Of a DNA stretch of 24,978 bases, positions 14,786 to 22,955 are shown piece after piece. This stretch comes from a virus. Under the pieces are notes generated by a model, which did no database searches, was not told the origin of the DNA, and saw only the letters and a list, made by a program, of their open reading frames with translations. How positions within the stretch are numbered: position 1 is the stretch's first letter; each line of letters begins with the position of its first letter. The stretch covers positions 1 to 24,978 of IMG/VR virus record IMGVR_UViG_3300040806_000987; one strand, 5' to 3'. A program made the translations under genes and the position numbers.

Positions 14786-15235
14786 TTACGGCTTAATAAG
14801 AGATTTTACTGTACTTCTGTTATTAAGTATAGGTGTCTTAAGATCTATTTTACTTCCTTTAGGTCTTAATGAATTTACTGCATTGTATGAGTCTACTGTT
14901 AATTTAAGGCTATTTTCACTTATTTCAAAATATTCCATTGGACTTATATTTTGCACTTTTGCTACTTGTATTAATACTTTAGCCATTGCATTAGCATTGT
15001 ATTTTCCAAACCCAATACTTTCTAAACGAGATTTTACTGCTTCTAATGTTTGCGAGTCAATTGGTGTTTCTGGAGGTACAGCAATTTGTGATAGTATGTC
15101 AGACGTTGCTTCCGGAAGAGGAAATTTTACAGATGCATTTTCAAAATATGCTTCTAAAACTCCCTGGTTATATTTAAATTGTATTTCAGAACCAAATGTA
15201 TTATATATAGCAGATGACATATTACGAATCTCCAT
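14786..15235 (-). CDS. Conserved hypothetical protein next to gp4
   Basis: The protein has 149 residues, starting EIRNMSSAIYNTFGSEI. The conserved-looking half is SRLESIGFGKYNANAMAKV and SPMEYFEISENSLKLTVDS, with a C-terminal patch ILNNRSTVKSLIKP. I associate this pattern with unnamed tail or baseplate-associated proteins of marine T4-like phages. T4 carries gp53 next to gp4, but this sequence does not look like T4 gp53. Its start overlaps the previous gene by 14 nt. A structural role is inferred from location. Confidence 0.55.
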   Translation of the reverse strand: MEIRNMSSAIYNTFGSEIQFKYNQGVLEAYFENASVKFPLPEATSDILSQIAVPPETPIDSQTLEAVKSRLESIGFGKYNANAMAKVLIQVAKVQNISPMEYFEISENSLKLTVDSYNAVNSLRPKGSKIDLKTPILNNRSTVKSLIKP

Positions 15236-16406
15236 TATTTAGTTGGTCGCCTAAATAACTTAACCCTTTATCAATAGCATAGTTTTTAAGGTCATCACCT
15301 ACATCACCGCCACTTGAATAAGATTGTGCCGCAGTATCTATGATTCCGCCCAGGCCTGGAATAAAGTCGTTTAACTTTTTAGTAATAGGGTTATCTAACC
15401 TATCATATGTAGGAGTAGCGGCAGTTACACCTGGACTACTACCATTGGATCCACCAAATAATAAATCTTTTGCATAACCTTTTATTATATCAGATAAAGA
15501 CGGTTCAAATTCTGCTTTTGGAGTTGTTCTTACACCTGGTTGTGATGTACGACCTCTTGTACCATTTGCACTTATCGAATTACCTGATTTATTGCCTAAA
15601 AATTCTAAATCTGTTTCTTTCTGAATTGCTAATGGTTTAATCATTACTTCATCATTAGCAAAATTTACACCTGCTACATTTTCAAATCTATCCAAATCAA
15701 CACTCGATAATTCAAAATTAGTAATGTCGTATGTTGTAAAGTTTTCGTATTCAATTTGCATATTGAATTCCATTGCTTCACTGTTAGCATAATCAATTTC
15801 TGAATTAGAAAATTGTGTTATAAAAGGATTTGTTAAACTATATTGGACTCCTCGTCCGCCATGGTATAAAATTATATCTATTCTTTCAAAAAAGTTTTTA
15901 TCAACTTGCAAATTTAAACCTGCTTCATTGCTGTTAAAAAAGTTTTTTTGTTTTTCTAATGCTTCGATTGTGTAAGGATAAACATCTCTGTCATTTTCTG
16001 CATTCTTATTTCTTGGATTCATATATAAGTATGCATAGTATCTCATCAATAATGTTAACCATTCATTATTAATAGTATCAAAAACTGTCAAGTCTATAGG
16101 TGCAAAATCTACACCGGTTGTTACAATACGTTTCTTATTATATTGATTCTTAACTTCAGTTCTAAAATTAGCGGCTGGTAAAGAAGATCTTCTGACTAAA
16201 CTACTAATACTAGTTCTAAAACTTGCGCCTGCTAAATTATTGAATACTGTTTCTTGTAATTGTCTATTTACAATAAAATTAACGTATCCATTAAATTTTT
16301 GACGTGGTGGATTTACGTCAGGTCGAAAGCGATAAGCATTTCGAAAGTCCCTGACGTAAAACTTGTTCTTACTGTTCTTTCCAGTAAACTTTAGGAATTC
16401 AGACAC
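15222..16406 (-). CDS. Tail tube/baseplate-associated protein (gp19/gp54-like)
   Basis: The protein has 394 residues and starts with GTG at 16406; an in-frame stop lies a few codons upstream, so no earlier start exists. The centre (GGRGVQYSLTNPFITQFSN, then ...EAMEFNMQIEYENFTTYDI) resembles the tail-tube fold where a 'G..p..i....y......f.v...y..' block ends the core. The preceding DFAPIDLTVFDTINNEWLTL also fits that fold. T4 has such tube-like proteins in gp19, gp54 and gp48. A flexible Gly/Ser/Asn-rich end (about residues 275-394) has GGSNGSSPGV and GLGGIIDTA. It directly follows the tube gene. I favour a baseplate-tube initiator or tube terminator, without certainty. Confidence 0.55.
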   Translation of the reverse strand: MSEFLKFTGKNSKNKFYVRDFRNAYRFRPDVNPPRQKFNGYVNFIVNRQLQETVFNNLAGASFRTSISSLVRRSSLPAANFRTEVKNQYNKKRIVTTGVDFAPIDLTVFDTINNEWLTLLMRYYAYLYMNPRNKNAENDRDVYPYTIEALEKQKNFFNSNEAGLNLQVDKNFFERIDIILYHGGRGVQYSLTNPFITQFSNSEIDYANSEAMEFNMQIEYENFTTYDITNFELSSVDLDRFENVAGVNFANDEVMIKPLAIQKETDLEFLGNKSGNSISANGTRGRTSQPGVRTTPKAEFEPSLSDIIKGYAKDLLFGGSNGSSPGVTAATPTYDRLDNPITKKLNDFIPGLGGIIDTAAQSYSSGGDVGDDLKNYAIDKGLSYLGDQLNNGDS

Positions 16407-16419
16407 AACTTGAACACGT

Positions 16420-16442
16420 CAATTAGTATTAAGTACTAATTG
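16420..16442. repeat. Inverted repeat spanning the tube gene stop codon
   Basis: CAATTAGTA (16420-16428) and TACTAATTG (16434-16442) are perfect 9-bp arms around 5 nt; the TAA of gp19 lies in the loop. There is no T-run after it, so it is not a normal terminator. It may lower or process the mRNA between gp19 and the next gene. Confidence 0.4.
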
Positions 16443-17067
16443 TTGAATTGGTTGGTACTGTATCCGGGAATGGATTTCCTGCTACTGTTCTACCATTAAT
16501 ATCGTTATCACCTTCAAAGTGAGTTGCGTTATCATATCTGATAGTCATTGTTACTGTTACTGCATCATTTACAGAATAGTCGCCTTCACTGTAATCAACG
16601 TTTTGTAAGAAACAGCCTTCTAAGAACCAAACTTCAGTAGCACCTGCGTTGACACCGTCTAGTACTTCAATTTGCATATCAAATTTGTAGTCTGAACCTG
16701 CCGCTGGTGTTGTTTGTTGAAAATGGTTAAGTTGTCTTTGAACCTGAGCCCCTATTTGCTTAGTGACCTGGTTAGTTATATCATCCCTAATTATACATGT
16801 AATTTGATCCCATGTATGTTTACCTTGAAGGTAACTTCTTGAGTTATAACTATCAATTATTATTTCTTCGTAAGTAATTTTTGGTCTACCAACATTCTGA
16901 ACGTTTTGAGTCAAAACTTTTGCTTCTGGCGTGCCGCCGAAGTTGTTTAAGAAACTGACTCTAAATCTGTACTTTAGTTTTGGCATCAAAATGCCAGAAC
17001 CGGTAGCACCTGTTACAGGAACACCAAACTTACTCTTAGTTTCTGTTGTTGCACTTGATACTGCCAT
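16429..17067 (-). CDS. 19: Tail tube protein (gp19)
   Basis: The protein has 212 residues (T4 gp19 has 163). The tube fold is shown by LKYRFRVSFLNNFGG, QNVGRPKITYEEIIIDSYN, HTWDQITCIIRDDI, EVLDGVNAGATEVWFLEGC and VTVTMTIRYDNATHFEG. Gp19 hexamers stack into the inner tube inside the sheath. The N-terminal 25 residues and the C-terminal tail are longer than in T4. It has its own late promoter (17098-17105) and a GGAG ribosome site. A strong terminator separates it from gp18, so it is expressed as its own unit, as fits a very abundant virion protein. Confidence 0.9.
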   Translation of the reverse strand: MAVSSATTETKSKFGVPVTGATGSGILMPKLKYRFRVSFLNNFGGTPEAKVLTQNVQNVGRPKITYEEIIIDSYNSRSYLQGKHTWDQITCIIRDDITNQVTKQIGAQVQRQLNHFQQTTPAAGSDYKFDMQIEVLDGVNAGATEVWFLEGCFLQNVDYSEGDYSVNDAVTVTMTIRYDNATHFEGDNDINGRTVAGNPFPDTVPTNSTIST

Positions 17068-17097
17068 ATTTTTCTCCTAAGGGCTATATTATGCTAA

Positions 17098-17105
17098 TAT
17101 TTATC
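17098..17105 (-). promoter_or_regulatory. Late promoter GATAAATA before the tube gene
   Basis: Exact octamer on the minus strand, 30 nt before the ATG at 17067, followed by a leader with AGGAGAAAA. Confidence 0.65.
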
Positions 17106-17146
17106 ATAATAAGGAGAAAAAAGTAAACTCTAGTTTTAATTATGGC

Positions 17147-17178
17147 ATAAAAAAAAGGGCAGTAAAAACTGCCCTTTT
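17147..17178 (-). terminator. Strong Rho-independent terminator after the sheath gene
   Basis: GGGCAGT (17157-17163) and ACTGCCC (17168-17174) form a perfect 7-bp stem with an AAAA/TTTT extension (17153-17156 with 17175-17178) and a 4-nt loop. On the minus strand it is followed by eight T. It lies 20 nt after the gp18 stop codon. Confidence 0.9.
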
Positions 17179-17197
17179 ATCTAAGTTAGGGTATAAC

Positions 17198-19951
17198 TTA
17201 GCCTGTTGAACCCAAAGTATTTTGAATTCTGATCGGAATGTAAATAAACTCAACTGCTTTAACAGGTTGAATAGCAATATCAATATGCAATTCATTTCTG
17301 TCAATCCTTGCTGGAGTGTTATTAGTAGTGTCGCAAACTGTGATAAAGTCAAATAAACCTCTTTGTGTTACCAATTGGCCTAAGAATCTATCAACTACTA
17401 CTTTAGCATTTGCTCTAGTTACTTCGTCGTTTGGTTCGAACAAGAACGGTTTTACTGCATCATCAAGTTGTTCTCTGATGTAAATAACCAATCTTGCTAC
17501 ATTAATTCTATCTAATGCACTTGCACTTGGATTCAAAGTTTTTTGTCCAAATACTGCAATACCTCTACCTGGGAAGTTTCCAACAGGGTTAATTTTGTTA
17601 AGGTAAAGACTGTCTCTTTGTCCTTCACTTAAACTAACTGATTGGAATTCTCCAGTAGTTGAATCTAAGTATCCTGTGCTTGTAGCATTATTAACAAGAC
17701 CTCTTTGGAAGCCTGCTGGTGCAAACCATGGGAATGATACCTGGTCATTAAATGCTATAGTTCTCAAAGCCATGTGCGAAGCAGGAACCATTACGTTAGT
17801 ACCGTCTAGGTTACTTGCTAATCCATGTGGATAATATACTGCGGCGTTGTAAGAACTACTTACAAGTCCATCTTCACCGTTCTCAGTAGCAATACTAGAA
17901 TTAGTTGCCCAGTTTTGAGTGCTTGTTGCGTCTGCGGCCAATCTAAATGGTGCGTCTGCTACACAAAATACTGTGTCTTTTCTAGATGTGCTTAGTGCTA
18001 ACATTTCATCTAAACATTCACCATATCCAGGAACTGCTAAGATATTAAATCTATTAGATTCATTTCTTATTGCATCGTTGCTGTTTAATGTTGATTGTAA
18101 TGCTTTAGTTACTGCCTTTCTTTGTGCTTTACGCATCATGTAAGGTGAACCGTCTTCTTTGTTACCACTGTAATCAACCCATCTGCTGTTTGTTGCATCA
18201 TATGATTTAATATTACCAACTGATGCAGACTTGTTCCATAGCAACATACCACTTGGATATAATGCGGCACTTGGTGCGTCTGAGTATGCACTACCTGATG
18301 AACTTGCTCTGTAATCTGCAAATAAAATACCATCTTCAGATACTTGGTCTGTATTATCTACTAGTACCCAAGTTGAAGTTGCTGATCTTTTATAAATTAC
18401 AGGGAAGTTTTCTAAGTCACTGCTGTCAATCCATAAATCGCCAGTTACCAATGAACTTGAACCATCGCTTTGTAGTGTTGGTGCACTTGCGGCAAATTGA
18501 ACATCATTTGAATATGTTGCCCATGAGCCAGCATTTTGATATAACATATCAATGTTAGTATTTGAAACATTGTTATCATACCATAAAGTGCCTTCTACTG
18601 GGTTACCAGTAATTGCTGTTGAACTTGCTTCATAACTTAAATCTGCAAAGTTTGAATAAATCTGTGCTGTTAAATTTAAGTTTGATGCTGTAAATCCTGC
18701 AACATTACCGTCTATAACTTCTAAATCAGTACCATTGCTTACAGTAATACTCAACTTACCTTCTACATTACTTGCTGTTGCAACATTAGAACTTAATGCA
18801 TTAGTAATAGAAGCCGCAATATCGTCAACGGATACTGAAGTAACATTAGAACCATCAACATTTGCTAATGTTACATTTACCTGTGAACCATGATTAATTT
18901 TAAAACCAATTGATGTTTTTCCTGTATGAGCACTAAGATCAACTCCGTCTGCTAAAGCAGTTGTTGATGTAGCACTTAAACTTGTTCCACCATTATGTCT
19001 TGTTAAATTAATTGTTCCTAAGTTAGAGTCGTCTGCATCTGCCCAAAGATCGCCAACTGTTGGAGTTGGATAATCATTTGCATAAACTGAATTCGAAAGT
19101 GTTTTTAATACGATACTTTCAGTTGTGAATTGAGCACTTGATGTGGAATATTTTTTAACAATAACATTAGAACCATTGTTTGATGTTGTTGTTTGTAAAA
19201 ATACATCACCTGATGTTAAGGATCCGCCTCCACCTTTAGTTGTAGGTATTAACAAATGACTTGCAAATTGGAAGTCACCGTTTGATCCACTTACTGCACT
19301 TGTCCAATTACTTGAACCTAAATGATACCATGCACCGCTAAGTTTTTGGAAAAACTTAATAGTACTTGCAGTAGCACCAGCGTCTGTATAATATACTACA
19401 CAAAAATCGTTGTCAGAACCAAATGCTGTTTTTGGATTTCCTGAACTATTAATTTCACTTGCACTAGGAACTTTAACAGTTTGTAATTCCCATGCTGTGC
19501 CGTTGTATTTTTTGATACCCCATGTAGTTGAACTAGCATCTAACCAATAAGCACCATCGGCTGGTTTCTTAGTTGGTGATGTAGTACTAGGTGTCAACTC
19601 TTCTAAGTCAATGTCTGCTCTTAAGACATAGGCTCGATTAGCAATACCTAAAAAACTGTATGCGGCAAATAATCCATATTCATTTTGTTCATTACCATGT
19701 AGTGCTGTTCCACCACTAGTTTTGAATACTGGATTTCCGTAATTTTGTAATAACTCTCTTTGACTTGTAATCAATTGAAGTTTGTTTGCATTGGCTGATG
19801 TAGTGTAACTTGCTGTTCCACTTCCGTCTGGTGCAGATTTATCTTGTGCTGTTGAGATCACAATCAAAGGTACTGTACCGGCTCCTGCAGGAGCATAGAA
19901 AGATTCGTCGGATGTTGTTATACTTACACCAGGGCTAGTCAATGTCGCCAT
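17198..19951 (-). CDS. 18: Tail sheath protein (gp18), unusually long
   Basis: The protein has 917 residues against 659 in T4. The ends are typical sheath: TLTSPGVSITTSDESFYAP and YSFLGIANRAYVLRADIDL (about 99-116) at the front, and from about residue 605 the conserved core (MMRKAQRKAVTKALQST, GRGIAVFGQKTL, RINVARLVIYIREQLDDAV, IAIQPVKAVEFIYIPIRI). Between them residues 120-600 form a Gly/Ser/Thr/Asn-rich insertion with six copies of a G.LW.D-like motif (near 133, 249, 300, 454, 504 and 568), several followed by 'K.Y....W'. Sheath subunits contract to drive the tube into the host; the insertion would be expected on the outside. GGAG precedes the ATG and a late promoter lies 41 nt upstream. 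Confidence 0.92.
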   Translation of the reverse strand: MATLTSPGVSITTSDESFYAPAGAGTVPLIVISTAQDKSAPDGSGTASYTTSANANKLQLITSQRELLQNYGNPVFKTSGGTALHGNEQNEYGLFAAYSFLGIANRAYVLRADIDLEELTPSTTSPTKKPADGAYWLDASSTTWGIKKYNGTAWELQTVKVPSASEINSSGNPKTAFGSDNDFCVVYYTDAGATASTIKFFQKLSGAWYHLGSSNWTSAVSGSNGDFQFASHLLIPTTKGGGGSLTSGDVFLQTTTSNNGSNVIVKKYSTSSAQFTTESIVLKTLSNSVYANDYPTPTVGDLWADADDSNLGTINLTRHNGGTSLSATSTTALADGVDLSAHTGKTSIGFKINHGSQVNVTLANVDGSNVTSVSVDDIAASITNALSSNVATASNVEGKLSITVSNGTDLEVIDGNVAGFTASNLNLTAQIYSNFADLSYEASSTAITGNPVEGTLWYDNNVSNTNIDMLYQNAGSWATYSNDVQFAASAPTLQSDGSSSLVTGDLWIDSSDLENFPVIYKRSATSTWVLVDNTDQVSEDGILFADYRASSSGSAYSDAPSAALYPSGMLLWNKSASVGNIKSYDATNSRWVDYSGNKEDGSPYMMRKAQRKAVTKALQSTLNSNDAIRNESNRFNILAVPGYGECLDEMLALSTSRKDTVFCVADAPFRLAADATSTQNWATNSSIATENGEDGLVSSSYNAAVYYPHGLASNLDGTNVMVPASHMALRTIAFNDQVSFPWFAPAGFQRGLVNNATSTGYLDSTTGEFQSVSLSEGQRDSLYLNKINPVGNFPGRGIAVFGQKTLNPSASALDRINVARLVIYIREQLDDAVKPFLFEPNDEVTRANAKVVVDRFLGQLVTQRGLFDFITVCDTTNNTPARIDRNELHIDIAIQPVKAVEFIYIPIRIQNTLGSTG

Positions 19952-19992
19952 AATGTTCTCCTAATATATTAGATACGTTACTCGTATTCATA

Positions 19993-20000
19993 TATTTATC
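19993..20000 (-). promoter_or_regulatory. Late promoter GATAAATA before the sheath gene
   Basis: Exact octamer on the minus strand, 41 nt before the ATG at 19951, with GGAGAAC just ahead of the start. It stands in a 100-nt gap that contains no other feature I can name. Confidence 0.65.
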
Positions 20001-20051
20001 ACAAATAGATATTTTTGTGTATTTAAGGAAATTATTCGATATTAGGCGATA

Positions 20052-20714
20052 TTATATTAATTTAAGAGATTCTCTAAACTTACCAGTATTCCAGTCTCTT
20101 ATATCTTCTATTTGCTTTGCTAAATGGTCTAGATCACTATTATTATCAATTATATAGTCTACAGGATACCCTGCCCAGTTCCATTCGCTTTCATGTACAT
20201 CTTTGTACTTAGTTGTCATTATCTTCTTAGCAACGACGTTGTCGTGTGCCTTAGATGCCGTTTCGAACCATTCAGGTAACTCTCCGCGTTGTACCCAAAC
20301 AACAACTCCGCCCATTCTTTTTATAACATCTAGTTCATTTCTGAATCTAGCATCGCTTATAACTACGCATGGTGCTTGTTCTGTTAATTTACGCATACGA
20401 TATTCTAAACTATTAATCCAAATATCTTGGTCAAAATGGTTTCTTAATACATCTGTTCCTAATAATTGTAGTGCTAGTCTGGGAGTAAAATTTGGTACGC
20501 CTAATTTACTAGTCCAGTATAAGTCTGGAGTTTCTCGAAAGTCTCTACTTTCTACAGTATCGCCTTCTAATAGTTCTCTGGACCAGCCAAATATACTAGA
20601 GCAAACATCTTTAACTGGTGCCGCAAAACTGTCTTGAACACAGCCTTTGTCTACCATCATTTTTGCTACTGTATCTTTACCGCTACCAATAAATCCACAA
20701 ATACCTATGATCAT
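20052..20714 (-). CDS. 1: Deoxynucleoside monophosphate kinase (gp1 family)
   Basis: The protein has 220 residues (T4 gp1 has 241). MIIGICGFIGSGKDT carries the P-loop GFIGSGKD. RLALQLLGTDVLRNHFDQDIW follows T4 gp1 closely (its 'LMQALGTDLIVNNFD'), and CVVISDARFRNELD holds the SDxR segment. The enzyme phosphorylates deoxynucleoside monophosphates to feed DNA synthesis. A GGATAAT element serves as a weak ribosome site, and the gene begins 2 nt before the gp13 stop region, so it is coupled to gp13. A metabolic gene within the structural unit is unusual for expression timing, though it would be made late. Confidence 0.85.
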   Translation of the reverse strand: MIIGICGFIGSGKDTVAKMMVDKGCVQDSFAAPVKDVCSSIFGWSRELLEGDTVESRDFRETPDLYWTSKLGVPNFTPRLALQLLGTDVLRNHFDQDIWINSLEYRMRKLTEQAPCVVISDARFRNELDVIKRMGGVVVWVQRGELPEWFETASKAHDNVVAKKIMTTKYKDVHESEWNWAGYPVDYIIDNNSDLDHLAKQIEDIRDWNTGKFRESLKLI

Positions 20715-20715
20715 A

Positions 20716-21477
20716 TTATCCTATTATAAAGTTTAAAGGCATATTGCCTTCTTCCATATTATGAATGCTTTCTTTGAGACTATCGATCATTGCCTGTGCT
20801 TCTGCTTTTAGAGCCTCGCCATTTAACTGAATTGCTCCGCCGGCGCCTGGTAAGCCTGATTGATATTTACTTCTTGCTTCACCTAGCATCATTTTACTTT
20901 GTGCTAATGCGTAGGTACCTAGCCAATTACTTGCGTATATGTCTTTTAATAATAAACTTTCTGGAATAAAGTTATACACACCTACAGCAATTTCTTCCTC
21001 GTGACGTATGTTTCTTAAAATTTTTAACTGTTTAGTATTTCTATTCCAAAGAAAATTATACTCACTTCCAAAAATACGCCCGATTGTTTCTTTATATTGT
21101 GCAAATGCATCAAATACTGCAAGTCCGCCTATTTGGCCGGCTTGTAGCATGTACATATTGTTGAATGCAACATCAAATGGATCAAAGTTAGTACCGCCAC
21201 CGCTGTTAGTACCTATACCTCTACGATACATTCTTCTAACTTCCATAACTTCATCTGGGAGAGTGTATTCAGTAACACCATCTTGAGTAGTTAAAAATAT
21301 AATACTTTCTTCTACTGAGCCTGCACTTAACTGTCTATAGATTGCTAATGCTTTATCTATTGCAACATCGTAATGACCTCTGTCTAATTCGACATCTACC
21401 ATTCCGTCAGCCAATCGTAATTGCAACTCTTTTATAAGGTCTTCTCTACTTTTATATCCTATTTGATCTTGCGGCAT
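20716..21477 (-). CDS. 13: Neck protein (gp13-like)
   Basis: The protein has 253 residues (T4 gp13 has 309). RGHYDVAIDKALAIYRQLSAG is a helical N-terminal part. DPFDVAFNNMYMLQAGQIG and FLWNRNTKQLKILRN follow the middle of T4 gp13 (its 'FRFNRNTGKLYLDI'). Gp13 caps the filled head with gp14 so that the tail can attach. The gene is shorter than T4's at the C-terminus. A GATAAATA late promoter stands 5 nt before the ATG with no ribosome site, suggesting a leaderless mRNA. Gp14 and gp15, next to gp13 in T4, are not in this window. Confidence 0.75.
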   Translation of the reverse strand: MPQDQIGYKSREDLIKELQLRLADGMVDVELDRGHYDVAIDKALAIYRQLSAGSVEESIIFLTTQDGVTEYTLPDEVMEVRRMYRRGIGTNSGGGTNFDPFDVAFNNMYMLQAGQIGGLAVFDAFAQYKETIGRIFGSEYNFLWNRNTKQLKILRNIRHEEEIAVGVYNFIPESLLLKDIYASNWLGTYALAQSKMMLGEARSKYQSGLPGAGGAIQLNGEALKAEAQAMIDSLKESIHNMEEGNMPLNFIIG

Positions 21478-21482
21478 AGTAC

Positions 21483-21490
21483 TATTTATC
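21483..21490 (-). promoter_or_regulatory. Late promoter GATAAATA abutting the gp13 start
   Basis: Exact octamer on the minus strand, separated from the ATG at 21477 by GTACT only. Confidence 0.6.
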
Positions 21491-21500
21491 AGAATTCATA

Positions 21501-22646
21501 CTAAAATGCTTTAAGTATAATGATATGCTCGTTAAGTCTACCATTAAGTTTTATTTCAGTAGCATTTATATCATCAAATGCAGATTGATACTTTGTTTTT
21601 GCATTACCAGTAAACAACTTTAATTGTTCCGCTGGTTTACGCAATGTTTTTTGCCAACTACTAGTCTCTGAAAAATCTCTTATAGAGGTACCTTTTACAG
21701 TTAAGCCAATTGATGTTATTGATTTTTTATACACACCTAATTTTCTATTTTTAGTATTATAAACCCAAACTTCTGATGCATCTAAAATATCTATTGGGTG
21801 AATACTTGCTATGCCTAAATCACTATCATTAATTTTAAATTTAAGTTTACTAATTAGTTTGTCTTTATTAATTGCTTTAGGTTTACGCGGCTTGCGTTGT
21901 GCTTTGCCAGTTTGAATCAATGTGTCTGTTGCACTATTAATTTTTTCAAAAAATGCTAGAAAGTTCTTTCTCATCTTTTTATCAAAATGACTATATGCTT
22001 CTTTTATATCTTCATCCTTCCAAGCAAACACTTCTAATGCTTCTTGATATTCGCAATCAAATAATTCTTTAATAATTTTAGCATGTGCTGGTTTTATAGC
22101 AGGAGTGTGAGCCCTCATATCGTTGTAAGGGTCAAATGCCTTTAAATCAAAGTCATCTGATTCTAAGAATTGATCTAATACTGCTTCCCATTTGCCACAT
22201 AGTGTAGAAACCTGTTCTCTCATACGATCTTGTATACTAATTACTTTAACATCTTTTTTCTTGTCTTGTTTGTCAACTTTTTCTGCAAATGCTTTTTTTC
22301 CAAGTTGTAACCAATGAGGTTTACATTTTTCATGTATGTGTTCAATTGTACCTTCAGGCCAATAACCTAATTTTTCAGCAGTCCAGGCCGTTTTGCCCAT
22401 CGATGAAAAATACCCTTTGTCAATACTTAAAATATATTTTATATCTTGTTTACTCCAACCACTTTGTTTTTTTATCCAATTAATAAGTGCTTCTTGTTTT
22501 TTCTTTGTGTGTATTTCATAATGTACAAAATACTCGCAATGTGCTAATGCTTTTTTTTGATCTGCAAGTTCCGTAAGTAATGATAATTGTTTCCAATCAG
22601 GTTCCTTTAACAAGTAAAGCGATTTTGTTTTCTTTCTTCTAGGCAT
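21501..22646 (-). CDS. Conserved hypothetical protein, Lys-rich
   Basis: The protein has 381 residues with a basic start (PRRKKTKSLYLLKEPDW). An N-terminal half contains GWSKQDIKYILSIDKGYF and a Trp-rich stretch (KTAWTAEKLGYWPEG). A basic hinge (QRKPRKPKAINKDKLISKL) joins it to a C-terminal beta-rich domain (IDILDASEVWVYNTKNRKL, VKGTSIRDFSE). I know unnamed homologues of this layout from marine T4-like phages but no function. DNA or virion-nucleoid association is a guess from the charge. There is no clear ribosome site or promoter before the ATG, so it probably depends on the small gene just upstream. Confidence 0.6.
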   Translation of the reverse strand: MPRRKKTKSLYLLKEPDWKQLSLLTELADQKKALAHCEYFVHYEIHTKKKQEALINWIKKQSGWSKQDIKYILSIDKGYFSSMGKTAWTAEKLGYWPEGTIEHIHEKCKPHWLQLGKKAFAEKVDKQDKKKDVKVISIQDRMREQVSTLCGKWEAVLDQFLESDDFDLKAFDPYNDMRAHTPAIKPAHAKIIKELFDCEYQEALEVFAWKDEDIKEAYSHFDKKMRKNFLAFFEKINSATDTLIQTGKAQRKPRKPKAINKDKLISKLKFKINDSDLGIASIHPIDILDASEVWVYNTKNRKLGVYKKSITSIGLTVKGTSIRDFSETSSWQKTLRKPAEQLKLFTGNAKTKYQSAFDDINATEIKLNGRLNEHIIILKAF

Positions 22647-22663
22647 AGTAAATATTGTTTCAT

Positions 22664-22900
22664 TTATTTTTTCATATCTTCAATAATATGTATAGAAGAT
22701 TGAAAAATGTGTCTAATTGGTGTAGGCCAATTTTTATATCCTGTTATTTTGTTTTTATCAACAAATGCGTTCTTTGTCTTAAAAAACTGAGTAATACTTA
22801 TCATTCCTTGGTACATACCCTCTTTTTTACCAGCAGAATATGAGAAATATGAATTCAATAGAATAAAAATCATAAAAATAGTAATCTGAAAAAAGTCCAT
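22664..22900 (-). CDS. Small membrane-anchored protein, unknown function
   Basis: The protein has 78 residues. A hydrophobic segment at residues 5-22 (TIFMIFILLNSYFSYSAG) makes a single N-terminal helix, with a basic cytoplasmic-looking tail (GKKEG, KNKITGYKN). I recognise no family. A GGAG ribosome site lies before the ATG and a sigma70-type promoter (22921-22948) precedes it. As with the other small membrane gene, an early or host-takeover role is possible but only inferred. Confidence 0.6.
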   Translation of the reverse strand: MDFFQITIFMIFILLNSYFSYSAGKKEGMYQGMISITQFFKTKNAFVDKNKITGYKNWPTPIRHIFQSSIHIIEDMKK

Positions 22901-22920
22901 AGATACTCCAATAAAAAGTT

Positions 22921-22948
22921 AGTATAGCACTACTTAGTTATTTGTCAA
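22921..22948 (-). promoter_or_regulatory. sigma70-type promoter of the 78-residue membrane protein
   Basis: TTGACA (22943-22948) and TATACT (22921-22926) are 16 bp apart on the minus strand, and TGC stands just before the -10. The predicted start near 22914 leaves a short leader with GGAG. Confidence 0.7.
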
Positions 22949-22955
22949 GTCTTAT

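Noticed and set aside
14760-15242. A 160-codon plus-strand frame
   Set aside because: It lies fully over the well-supported minus-strand 149-residue gene, has no ribosome site, and its translation looks random (stretches of Leu/Ser/Ile).
1666-16441. The same 14-mer (ATTAAGTACTAATT) at 1666-1679 and 16428-16441
   Set aside because: In 25 kb of AT-rich sequence a shared AT-rich 14-mer is expected by chance; the contexts (promoter leader and gene end) are unrelated.
20203-20637. A 144-codon plus-strand frame
   Set aside because: It is antisense to the dNMP kinase, whose P-loop and conserved blocks settle the coding strand.
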